Origin: Halalkalibacter hemicellulosilyticusJCM 9152
GTDB taxonomy: Bacteria > Bacillota > Bacilli > Bacillales > Bacillaceae_D
DNA: 64,000 bases
NCBI RefSeq assembly: GCF_000513115.1
Contig: NZ_BAUU01000019.1
Span: 1-64,000 of the forward strand
Reading direction: 5' to 3'
Both the position numbers and the translations under genes were made by a program. The notes under the pieces were generated by a model, which did not search any database, had not been told where the DNA came from, and was given only the letters and a program-made list of their open reading frames with translations. Shown here one piece after another: positions 1-7,054 of the stretch (the first letter of the stretch is position 1; every line of letters begins with the position of its first letter).

Positions 1-59
1 TCTTTAGCATAATAAGAAAAAAGCAGCATTCCTAGTTAAAGGAATGCACGCTAAAATTA

Positions 60-332
60 TTAAATGCTATGATTTCCTATAATAAGATGTTTGGTTGTGT
101 CTGGCATCTCTTTAATTGAAGTTTTTAGGAATTCGGGATAGAGTAAAATATCTTCAAGTTCATCAATATGTATCCATTTATAAATCAACCTTTCTCCCTC
201 TTCTCCATAAAAAACATCATTACTAAAATTCAACTTACTTTCTAATGAAACTTTATAATACAACCCTATTTCATGAAAATTCTTGTTATTATATTCAAAG
301 AAATTTTCCGTGATCCTCTGACTTGTTAATTA
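60..332 (-). pseudogene. NUDIX hydrolase, C-terminal remnant
   Basis: The minus-strand frame is open from about 332 and reads through residues such as FHEIGLYYKVSLES and YKWIHIDELEDI to a stop at 60. This is the pattern of the C-terminal half of Bacillus NUDIX hydrolases of about 150 residues (inference from family memory). An in-frame stop lies just upstream, and the Nudix box (GX5EX7REUXEEXGU) is absent, so the first half, including the catalytic helix, is lost. The first ATG, at 263, is internal to the conserved region and is not a real start. The lost 5' part is replaced by the end of the PadR gene. The fragment is most likely non-functional. Confidence 0.7.
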
Positions 333-883
333 ATTTCATTGATATACTGCTTTGCCCACTTACACCAGTCTAAGTACATTTCTGAATACCTTATTCCATA
401 TTCAACTGTTAATATAGCACCTACGTCTCGCTCTTCATGACTGTTAAAGTGTTCTTTCCACTTTTTTGTCATACTTAAAATTTTTTCTTCTCTTTCAATA
501 ACTTCGTCTAACAATTTAATAATTTCAACAACCGATAAAAAAGGAAAAATAGTCGATTTAATTAAGAAATTATCTTTTATTTTTGCTGGTTTTAAAGGTT
601 CTTCAATTGCCCAGCGTATTAATTCCTTCTTTCCTGTATCTGTAATAGAGTATACTTTTTTATTTGGTAAGACTTCTTGAATCACTAATTCGTGATCAAT
701 CAAGTTATCATTTTCCATTTTATGCGATTCTGTGTAGATTTGGCTATGAGTCGTACTCCAAAAATAAATCATCTGTTGCTTAAATATTCTCACCACATCA
801 TAACCTGTTACTGGTTTTTTTGAAATTATTCCTAATAAAGCATAGCATCTCAACAAAAAAGCACTATTTATTTCGTTTATCAC
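326..883 (-). CDS. PadR-family transcriptional regulator
   Basis: The 185-residue product has a PadR-type winged helix at about residues 14-90 (YALLGIISKKPVTGYDV, then SQIYTESHKMENDNLI and the wing VYSITDTGKKEL). An alpha-helical C-terminal dimerisation region (Vir_act_alpha_C type) follows at about 95-180. PadR proteins are local repressors, often of exporters or detoxification genes. The GTG start at 883 has no visible ribosome binding site and its first codons overlap the 5' end of the divergent hydrolase frame, so the true N-terminus is uncertain. No inducer or target can be read from the sequence. The neighbours are broken genes, so the original target may be gone. Confidence 0.85.
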   Translation of the reverse strand: MINEINSAFLLRCYALLGIISKKPVTGYDVVRIFKQQMIYFWSTTHSQIYTESHKMENDNLIDHELVIQEVLPNKKVYSITDTGKKELIRWAIEEPLKPAKIKDNFLIKSTIFPFLSVVEIIKLLDEVIEREEKILSMTKKWKEHFNSHEERDVGAILTVEYGIRYSEMYLDWCKWAKQYINEIN

Positions 884-902
884 TTTAGGTGTAGTAGTAA
901 TC

Positions 903-1595
903 TTGAGCTTGTGTTTATTTTTTATATGGACTCAAAATACATATGGTGCGATAGATGCTCATCAAATCGATATAGAGGAGGTAAAGAGTTCAGAGGATGG
1001 TTGGTATATCTATACAGCGGTAAATGCTGAGAAAGGTGTAATACTTTATCCAGGTGCAAAAGTTGAACCCGAAGCGTATGCCTATTTAGCACAAGAGTTA
1101 TCAAAGCAAAATATTACAGTAGTTATACCCTCAGTTAGATTAAATTTACCAATTCTAGATGTTTCAAAAGCAAATGAAATAATAGAGAATGAAAATCAAA
1201 TTGAATGGTATATTGCTGGTCATTCAATGGGAGGAGCGGCAGCGGCTATGTATGCAGATCGATATTTAAACAAAGTAAGCGGGCTAATATTACTTGGTGC
1301 ATATGCAGCAAGTAATGATTTTTTAAGTGAATCCAACTTACCCGTTTTATCTATAAGCGGGTCAGAGGATGGACTCAGTACACCTGAAAAAATTAAAGAA
1401 AACAGCTCGAATTTACCAGAAAGTACTGATTTTATAGAAATAACGGGCGGTAACCATGCTTATTTTGGTGTATATGGTAGTCAGTCAGGTGATAATGAAG
1501 CTCTGATCACAGTTAGTGAACAACAAGCGGCCATTATAGATTCAATTGCTAATTGGTTGGAAAGTGACCATGTCACTAGTGAAGGTGAAAAATGA
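903..1595 (+). CDS. alpha/beta hydrolase, membrane-anchored or secreted
   Basis: The 230-residue product is an alpha/beta hydrolase with a nucleophile elbow GHSMGG (Ser108), a likely acid Asp156 in SGSEDGLS and a catalytic His185 in GGNHAYFG. This is the Abhydrolase_5 / dienelactone-hydrolase-like pattern. The substrate is unknown. The first usable start is TTG at 903, but the frame is open back to 846 and encodes the rest of a hydrophobic N-terminal helix (NKKALFISFITLGVVVIL) without any ATG, GTG or TTG. The natural start therefore seems lost or replaced by the adjoining PadR gene. The stop overlaps the ATG of the ctaA remnant (ATGA), which suggests translational coupling. Confidence 0.75.
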   Translation: MSLCLFFIWTQNTYGAIDAHQIDIEEVKSSEDGWYIYTAVNAEKGVILYPGAKVEPEAYAYLAQELSKQNITVVIPSVRLNLPILDVSKANEIIENENQIEWYIAGHSMGGAAAAMYADRYLNKVSGLILLGAYAASNDFLSESNLPVLSISGSEDGLSTPEKIKENSSNLPESTDFIEITGGNHAYFGVYGSQSGDNEALITVSEQQAAIIDSIANWLESDHVTSEGEK

Positions 1596-1935
1596 AGAAG
1601 TTAAGAATTTATTCAATTTCAACAACAATTATTGTTCTATTTGTCCTTTTGCAAGGTTCCATTGTCACCAAGACAGGATCGGGGCAAGGGTGTGGAACGA
1701 CGTGGCCTCTCTGCTTTGGGGATGTCATTCCAAATGACCCAACTCTGGAAACCATTATTGAATACACCCATAGATTATTCTCCAGCATTGCAGGAATGTT
1801 AGTCTTAATATTATCATTTTGGTCTTGGCGTAAATTGAATTATATTAGAGAAATAAAATTCTTTGCTATTGTAGCTTCTGCTGCCATTATTATTCAAGGG
1901 TTAATGGGAGCCGGACAAGTTGTATTTGGACAACC
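1592..1935 (+). pseudogene. ctaA: heme A synthase, 5' portion only
   Basis: The first ~112 codons match the N-terminus of Bacillus CtaA (COX15 family), the membrane enzyme that oxidises heme O to heme A for cytochrome aa3/caa3. Visible are the first transmembrane helix, the cysteine pair Cys34/Cys41 in GSGQGCGTTWPLC, and the heme-ligand motif EYTHR (His60). The family is about 300 residues with eight helices. Here the match stops near base 1933, inside the third helix, and the frame runs into antisense transposase sequence to a stop at 1978. The gene is therefore truncated and should not make a working enzyme. A functional copy elsewhere in the genome is expected if the organism uses heme A. 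Confidence 0.85.
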
Positions 1936-2190
1936 ATTATATTTCTCGCCTAGCTTTACAAACATATCCTTAGCATAGTCAGATACTTTATCATCAAAGA
2001 CTTCTCTACGATATTTTACAACTAGCACAAGATGGTAATACATTAAGAATACTGAATGATTATTACTATCCAATTTAATTATAAAATAAGACTTTCTTTT
2101 ACCTAAGACTGATTTTACGGGTTGTGCGTTGATGAATTTAGATAATTCTGTATAAAACAAGATAGTAATACATTAAGAACACTCATTTTT
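1935..2190 (-). mobile_element. IS200/IS605-family tnpA remnants
   Basis: The minus strand encodes residues such as KLDSNNHSVFLMYYHLVL followed by VKYRREVFDD, the recognisable N-terminus of the Y1 (HUH) transposase TnpA of IS200/IS605 elements. The match ends at about 1936 where ctaA begins, so the HUH and tyrosine motifs are missing. Just upstream (2160-2190) a second copy of the SVFLMYYxLVL coding stretch is fused out of order to TELSKFINA, which belongs to the middle of TnpA. The locus is therefore at least two degraded, rearranged tnpA copies, not an active element. No full tnpB is present. Confidence 0.75.
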
Positions 2191-2316
2191 ATATCAGCCC
2201 CAGTACATTATAAGACTTCTAACCATCGGTGCAACGGGTCCTACTCATAACTAGCGGTAGGAATCTCCATCTTCAAAATTTCGCGAAAAATTAAGGTAGA
2301 GTAGTTCAATCTTCAT
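2191..2316. other. non-coding flank with small hairpin, possible IS end
   Basis: The sequence between the tnpA remnants and the DCC gene has no credible reading frame. It contains a short inverted repeat, CCTAC at 2240-2244 and GTAGG at 2257-2261. IS200/IS605 ends carry small imperfect hairpins, so this could be the outer end of the degraded element, but no second end was found to prove it. Confidence 0.3.
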
Positions 2317-2697
2317 TTATTTTAGATACATGCTTAAAAATTTTTTTGAAGGTATCGGGCAATTGAATTTGTTACTTATTTTCTTTCTACGTCTGGCAAT
2401 GTATTTATATATATAGTCTCTGATTGGTTTTGGTATAACAAGTAACAGACTTAGAAATCTGTAAGCAGTTTGCAATTCACTAAAAAGTTTGATAATTGCA
2501 CTAGAATAATAGAACTTTTTGTTTTGACTATCAATAAAAATGATACTGTCGATATTGGTATCTAACTGTAAGTTTTTTTTGGTCCAATTACTTTGTAAGC
2601 CCGTGATTCGAAGATTTTTATTTTTATTTCTCTTTACAATGAATTGAATGAAAGAACTACACATATTACAATCACTATCGTAAATCAAAATTATCAT
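2317..2697 (-). CDS. DCC-family thiol-disulfide oxidoreductase (DUF393)
   Basis: The 126-residue product starts with a thioredoxin-like strand and a CxxC-type motif in YDSDCNMC (Cys10, Cys13), the hallmark of the DUF393/DCC family (usual form DxxCxxC). No signal peptide is visible, but the second half is hydrophobic (YRFLSLLLVIPKPIRDYIY). A good ribosome binding site (GGAGG-type, 2703-2707) precedes the ATG. In many bacteria DCC proteins are encoded beside or fused to HTTM membrane proteins, and the SdpB-like HTTM protein lies 1.9 kb away. A role in redox maturation of the SDP-like peptide is therefore plausible but unproven. Confidence 0.75.
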   Translation of the reverse strand: MIILIYDSDCNMCSSFIQFIVKRNKNKNLRITGLQSNWTKKNLQLDTNIDSIIFIDSQNKKFYYSSAIIKLFSELQTAYRFLSLLLVIPKPIRDYIYKYIARRRKKISNKFNCPIPSKKFLSMYLK

Positions 2698-2834
2698 TGT
2701 TATCCTCCCTTAAATGAACTATATATCTATTTTTGTTGTAAAATATATTTAATTGGAATTTATTTACAAATAAAGTTGAAAAAAAAGGAATAGTGTATTA
2801 ACATTAAAATGTAAATTCATAAAAATTATATATA

Positions 2835-3272
2835 TTAATCTTTTTCAAATTTAATAGTATGGTTACCACTAGTATTTCTTAGTTCATTAACAAATTCCTC
2901 AATATTCATAGGCGAAATAATAAATGTTTTATAAGGTTTGTATTGTAACACATAACTTTCTAACGATAGTGCAGTACTTGCAACTAGAGGGTTTGTATTT
3001 TTCTGAACGATTTCAATTTGGTCAATATTAATTGATCTCCTAAAAGGCCCCTGCTTAATAACTAACTTATCTTCTACAATCCAATATGAAGTACCAAACC
3101 AACACCACAAAAAGTAAACTCCTAAAGGCAAACATAAAACGGTGATCACGATAATCGAAACAACGTCAGCGTCAAAGTAAATAGGGAATAATACACTAAA
3201 CGCAATTAAAAAGAAGCTTAATGGAAGCAAAATGATGCCATAAATCAAGTCTTTTTTCGGATTGAACTTCAC
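2835..3272 (-). CDS. membrane protein with bacterial PH domain, candidate toxin immunity
   Basis: From a GTG at 3272 the product is 145 residues: two hydrophobic helices (LIYGIILLPLSFFLIAFSVL and IIVITVLCLPLGVYFLWCW), then a bPH-type domain (YWIVEDKLVIKQGPF, INIDQIEIVQ, YKTFIISPMN). The GTG is preferred because AAAGGATG lies at the right spacing, while the ATG at 3290 has no ribosome binding site. It is transcribed divergently from the sdpC-like gene across about 100 bp. PH-domain membrane proteins are known from several bacteriocin immunity or transport loci. With no SdpI homologue in view, this is the best local immunity candidate. That role is inferred from position only. Confidence 0.75.
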   Translation of the reverse strand: MKFNPKKDLIYGIILLPLSFFLIAFSVLFPIYFDADVVSIIVITVLCLPLGVYFLWCWFGTSYWIVEDKLVIKQGPFRRSINIDQIEIVQKNTNPLVASTALSLESYVLQYKPYKTFIISPMNIEEFVNELRNTSGNHTIKFEKD

Positions 3273-3372
3273 TGTAAAACATCCTTTCATTTGTAATTTT
3301 CAATATATTCTGAAAAGGAGGTGAACTTGTAGTTTTAGGATAACATACTTATTTAAATCTGAGGAGGATTCT

Positions 3373-3981
3373 ATGTTTAGAAAATTATTTGTATTGGGCA
3401 TTACATTATTGTTAGTTACTTCTCTATTGAACCCCGCAGCCATAGCCAATGGACAGAAATTTGAGGGGGAGCAGTTATTTAGGGCGATTTTCTTTGGACA
3501 AGGAGAAGCTGCTGAACTATTTGAACACATAACACAGCCTGAATTAGTTGACTATGAACATACAGAAGAAGAGTTAGAATTAATTAGTGAGTTGGTCAAT
3601 GGAGTTGATAAACTAGATGAAACATTGTTTGATAGATTGGAACAAGCAATCTATAGCAAAAATTTAGTCGATGTGCATAAAATACTACAAGAAGCATCAA
3701 TGCATTCTTATAATGTTCTTGAGAAAATTGGATACGATATCTATGCAAATAATGGTGACGGCGAAGGAGAAATTGCTTGCGTAGTCGGACCAGTAGTGGT
3801 AATTGCTGCAGGTGTATATATGTACGTAGCTGCTGCTCATACTGCAGCAGTAGGTATTCAAGTAGGCGTTGGAGCTGCATATTGGGTTTCAGTGGGGGCA
3901 TGGGTCACTAGTTCTGTAGATCCAACTATGTCTCTTGAACAAGAGAGAATAGTAGTAGAAGTAGTCGAAGCTATAAATTAA
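3373..3981 (+). CDS. sdpC: SdpC-family antimicrobial peptide precursor
   Basis: The 202-residue preprotein has a signal peptide (residues 1-25, cleavage after AIA), an acidic alpha-helical middle region and a hydrophobic C-terminal segment from Cys136 to about residue 182 (CVVGPVVVIAAGVYMYVA, then the Gly/Ala/Val-rich run to WVTSS). This matches SdpC, precursor of the SDP cannibalism toxin of Bacillus subtilis (203 residues), which is cut to a 42-residue membrane-active peptide. SDP carries a disulfide, but this protein has only one cysteine. The ribosome binding site GAGGAGG precedes the ATG. SdpA- and SdpB-like genes follow, as expected for maturation. Confidence 0.85.
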   Translation: MFRKLFVLGITLLLVTSLLNPAAIANGQKFEGEQLFRAIFFGQGEAAELFEHITQPELVDYEHTEEELELISELVNGVDKLDETLFDRLEQAIYSKNLVDVHKILQEASMHSYNVLEKIGYDIYANNGDGEGEIACVVGPVVVIAAGVYMYVAAAHTAAVGIQVGVGAAYWVSVGAWVTSSVDPTMSLEQERIVVEVVEAIN

Positions 3982-3988
3982 TTCATAA

Positions 3989-4025
3989 GTTTATTGCCGG
4001 GTATTTTATCTGCTCGGCAATAAAC
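3989..4025 (+). terminator. intra-operon hairpin between sdpC and sdpA
   Basis: A perfect 11-bp inverted repeat (GTTTATTGCCG at 3989-3999, CGGCAATAAAC at 4015-4025) lies between sdpC and sdpA. The following bases are only moderately T-rich. It could act as a partial terminator or an mRNA-stabilising stem, giving more toxin precursor than SdpA/SdpB. Confidence 0.6.
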
Positions 4026-4047
4026 ATTATTTCAGAGGTGATTAATT

Positions 4048-4587
4048 TTGAATGTAATAACTCTGGGGAAGTGTATGGTCGTTTTATCTTTAATAACCTT
4101 CGGCTTTTTGTTTTCCTCAATTTATAAAGCTTTACCTCCAAATGTGGTTGAAATCCCCATTATTGATAATTTGAACATGACATCTTGGTTTCCTCAAGGA
4201 TGGGGATTTTATAGTAAGGATCCAACTGAAGGAAGAATAAATGTTTATGATGAAAATGGGTATTCAAGCGATCTTTCTTGGCCGAATAGTAGTAGTACAA
4301 ATTTATTTGGTCTAAAGAAAGAAGGTAGAGCGGACGGTATTGAAGCAGGAATGTTGTTTGGATTAGTTCCAGAAGAACACTGGATAGAATGTAATGGGTC
4401 TCTAGAAAATTGCTTACAAGAGAATGAAGAGAATGTTGTAGCTATTACCAACACCAGTCCTAGAGAGAGTTTATGCGGGAAAAAAATCCTAACTAGAGAA
4501 GAATATACTCCTTGGCTATGGTCTAGTTATGATCCAGAAATGCCACTATTTTATGTAGAGGTGGATATTGAATGTTTAGCAGAATAG
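4048..4587 (+). CDS. sdpA: SdpA-family toxin maturation protein
   Basis: The 179-residue protein has one N-terminal transmembrane helix (about residues 8-27) and then the family signature SWFPQGWGFYSKDP. This matches SdpA, which acts with SdpB to convert SdpC into active SDP in B. subtilis. The start is TTG at 4048, preceded by AGAGGTGAT. Four cysteines lie after the helix (ECNGSLENC, LCGKK, IECLAE), more than the single cysteine of the toxin precursor. The end overlaps the start of the sdpB-like gene by 16 bp, implying coupled translation. Homologous order in B. subtilis is A-B-C; here C comes first. Confidence 0.85.
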   Translation: MNVITLGKCMVVLSLITFGFLFSSIYKALPPNVVEIPIIDNLNMTSWFPQGWGFYSKDPTEGRINVYDENGYSSDLSWPNSSSTNLFGLKKEGRADGIEAGMLFGLVPEEHWIECNGSLENCLQENEENVVAITNTSPRESLCGKKILTREEYTPWLWSSYDPEMPLFYVEVDIECLAE

Positions 4588-5558
4588 GTAACTATGTTAA
4601 AAATTCCGCTGAGAATATACCTATATGGACAAATGTTTATGGAATAGCTAGGTCATTGATGGCAGGAACTTTGGCGTTAGTGTTAATAATTAATCCAGCT
4701 GAGCTTATATTTATACCGGCGCAAGGTATTTCCGAATTTCCACAGTGTACAGGTAATATAAGTTTATTTTGTTTTGGATCTAATGATTATTTAACACTTA
4801 ATATTATTCGTTGGATAGTAGTGGCTTTATTAGTGGTGATTGCAAGTGGATGGAGACCGAGATACACCGGTTTATTACATTTTTATATTGCTTATAGCTA
4901 CCACGAGGCAGCAATGGTGATTGATGGTGGTGATCAGGTACATTTAGTCCTTTCATTACTTTTAATTCCTATTACACTGTGTGATCCTAGAAAGTGGCAT
5001 TGGAAGACATTTCAACCAATAAAAATTACAAACAATTATATTTATTTATACATGATATCGTTAACAGTAATTTACCTCATTCGAGTCCAAGTATCAATAA
5101 TATATCTAAATGCAGCTTATGCTAAGGTAACTAAAGAGTATTGGATCAATGGAACGGCAATATACTATTTTTTAAATGATTATATGCTTGGATTAAATGA
5201 TACTTTAAGTATGGTTTTAACTCCAATCTTAGAAACCCAATTTATTGTTGTCTTAACATGGGGAACAATCGTTTTAGAATTTTTACTCTTTGCAGCATTA
5301 ATAGCTCCAAAATACACGTGGAAATATTTTTTAATTCCAGGATTAATTTTACATGGTAGCATAGCTCTTGCTATAGGTTTGTATAGTTTTTCCACTATCA
5401 TGTTCGCTGCCTTAATAGTTTTCTTAAGACCTTTTGAACAAAAATTTCAATTTTCTATGTCTACAATAAGGCAAAATATAAACAACATTTCTTTATTCAG
5501 AAAGAATAATAAAAAATTCCTTAGTTCTGAAGTTAATCAAATTAAAGTCGAAAAATGA
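4572..5558 (+). CDS. sdpB: SdpB-family HTTM membrane protein
   Basis: The 328-residue protein is polytopic, with about seven to eight hydrophobic helices and the SdpB/HTTM-type pattern (GIARSLMAGTLALVL near the N-terminus, conserved NGTAIYYFLND region, and HGSIALAIGLYSF). SdpB works with SdpA in producing active SDP toxin. The family is distantly related to the HTTM domain of vitamin-K-dependent carboxylase-like proteins. The ATG at 4572 lies inside the end of the sdpA-like gene, with GAGGTGG upstream. It ends the operon, and a strong hairpin follows. Catalytic role and target residue remain unknown for the whole family. Confidence 0.85.
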   Translation: MFSRIGNYVKNSAENIPIWTNVYGIARSLMAGTLALVLIINPAELIFIPAQGISEFPQCTGNISLFCFGSNDYLTLNIIRWIVVALLVVIASGWRPRYTGLLHFYIAYSYHEAAMVIDGGDQVHLVLSLLLIPITLCDPRKWHWKTFQPIKITNNYIYLYMISLTVIYLIRVQVSIIYLNAAYAKVTKEYWINGTAIYYFLNDYMLGLNDTLSMVLTPILETQFIVVLTWGTIVLEFLLFAALIAPKYTWKYFLIPGLILHGSIALAIGLYSFSTIMFAALIVFLRPFEQKFQFSMSTIRQNINNISLFRKNNKKFLSSEVNQIKVEK

Positions 5559-5605
5559 CTAATTTAACTTATTTCCGAAAGAAGTCTCCTCTTTAAGGTA
5601 AGCGT

Positions 5606-5644
5606 CAAATAGTCCCCATCACATTAATAGGTGGGGACTATTTG
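5606..5644 (+). terminator. hairpin after the sdp operon
   Basis: A perfect 13-bp inverted repeat (CAAATAGTCCCCA, loop 13 nt, TGGGGACTATTTG) lies 48 bp after the sdpB stop. There is no clean T-tract, so termination efficiency is uncertain. Confidence 0.6.
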
Positions 5645-5779
5645 AAGTTTACTAGGGATCTGTCCAAATTGTACGGAAGCGGTACAGTAAGACTAAAAAA
5701 AATCACTATCCTTTCCTGCTAAGGAACACTCTCTTTAATCACGAAAAAATTTCTATTATCAAGCTAGTTAACACGAAAA

Positions 5780-5804
5780 GCGATAGCAGTTGTTACGCTA
5801 TCGC
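5780..5804 (-). terminator. probable terminator for the leftward remnant gene
   Basis: An 8-bp perfect stem (GCGATAGC/GCTATCGC) with a 9-nt loop is followed on the minus strand by TTTTCG. It sits just past the leftward stop at 5822. Confidence 0.5.
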
Positions 5805-5821
5805 CTCCGTTCCTTTAATCG

Positions 5822-6078
5822 TTAATTTTTTTTATCATTAATAAAATTAGCTATTTTCAGAAGTTCTTCCTTAGTGTTGTTCTCATCGTTAAATACAAAA
5901 TTATGATGAAGATTATATTCTATCCCATTTTTAAACCAGTGAAGTTCAGATGATGGAAATGGTGTTTCTTTAAAAATGCAATTGTTCCATCATTTAATTT
6001 GATTTTTTCAAATTCTCCACTGCTTTCCATATGGCTATAAAAACGGTCAAAGTTTGCCACAATGTATTCTATAGTGTG
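5822..6078 (-). pseudogene. frameshifted remnant, DUF4367-like C-terminus
   Basis: On the minus strand, two adjacent frames together give one continuous protein-like sequence: first FDRFYSHMESSGEFEK and NDGTIAFLK, then ETPFPSSELHWFKNG and TKEELLKIANFIND to the TAA at 5822. The switch lies near 5985. The end resembles the C-terminus of DUF4367 lipoproteins (a Trp-x-x-x-Gly stretch, then KEELxKIA). This is a weak family call. An in-frame stop just before 6078 cuts off any longer N-terminus, so both a frameshift and a 5' truncation are present. Probably a dead gene. Confidence 0.5.
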
Positions 6079-6106
6079 TTAAGTGCATGATTTCATCATT
6101 TACCGA

Positions 6107-6337
6107 TTATAGTAATTTTTCAGTTGAATCCGGTTCATCTCCTGTTTTTCTAAATGAAAAATCTTTAAATAAGTAAAGGTTTCCAGCACAAACAAACCCT
6201 AAACCCAATAAGGATATTGTTAAGCTCATAAATTGACCATTGATTAAACTGTAAACTAATATTATTAAGCCGGAGACAAAAAATATCATACTCGATATCA
6301 TGCATATTTTTCCATAAGTAGTTAGCCTTTTACACAA
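6107..6337 (-). CDS. small two-helix membrane protein, unknown
   Basis: The 76-residue product has two transmembrane helices (IYGK-adjacent MISSMIFFVSGLIILVYSL and LTISLLGLGFVCAGNLYLF) and a short polar tail. It is not a family I recognise. The start is TTG at 6337, strongly supported by AAGGAGGAGAG eight bases upstream, which argues that it is a real gene. It is encoded on the same strand as the four-helix membrane protein upstream, about 130 bp apart. Confidence 0.6.
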   Translation of the reverse strand: MCKRLTTYGKICMISSMIFFVSGLIILVYSLINGQFMSLTISLLGLGFVCAGNLYLFKDFSFRKTGDEPDSTEKLL

Positions 6338-6471
6338 AATCTCTCCTCCTTGTTAAACCGCTCTATGAGTAGTTGCTAATTCTCTTAGTTGAGCAAGAAA
6401 CGTTCTTCTTCAGCTTTCTCTATCGTTCTACATGTCTTTTGTAAAAGCTCTGCCATTTCTGAATTGAATAA

Positions 6472-6969
6472 CTATAATAACGAAATTACTGTCGCTAAGA
6501 CCAAGCTTGTAACAAGAGACAGACAAATACCAATAACAAAGCCTTTAAAATGGTGAAAGTGATTTTTGTATTCAGACATGCCTTCTGTCCCTTTGATGAT
6601 AACGAACTTTGGCGTGAGGCTACAAATTAGAAGCAAGTCGATAATGAGCCAATCGACTACATTGAAGACAGTTATTATTCCAAACATATTGATGAAAGCA
6701 ACTAAAAAAGAGATTTCACCGCCATATGACTGCTTCATTAATAAAGTGGAAACGACTGGGATACCTATGAGAAAGAGCATAAAGAATATACCTACAAACT
6801 TGGTTTGCATTTTTTCATATTTAGTCTTTTCAGCAACTACTTTTTGAATGCCAGCAGGATAGGATTGCAAAAGCAGTCTAGGGTTGTAATACAAGGTTAC
6901 CAAGATAATTGTTGAAAGAATGATAGATAAAGATATTCCATAAATCATGATTGACCATCCTAAGTGCAT
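6472..6969 (-). CDS. four-helix membrane protein, unknown
   Basis: The 165-residue protein has four predicted transmembrane helices (about residues 6-26, 57-80, 86-116 and 142-164), with a charged loop containing EKTKYEKMQTK after the first helix. No catalytic or transport motif is recognisable. GAGGATGGG lies upstream of the ATG at 6969. It sits between the small two-helix protein and the kinase-like gene, all leftward, and could form a unit with them. I cannot name a function. Confidence 0.6.
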   Translation of the reverse strand: MHLGWSIMIYGISLSIILSTIILVTLYYNPRLLLQSYPAGIQKVVAEKTKYEKMQTKFVGIFFMLFLIGIPVVSTLLMKQSYGGEISFLVAFINMFGIITVFNVVDWLIIDLLLICSLTPKFVIIKGTEGMSEYKNHFHHFKGFVIGICLSLVTSLVLATVISLL

Positions 6970-7054
6970 CTAATCCCATCCTCGCAAAATTTTTTTTATG
7001 AGTGGCACCGTTATATCATGCGCTTTTTAAAACATCTAAGTGACTTTTAGTAGT

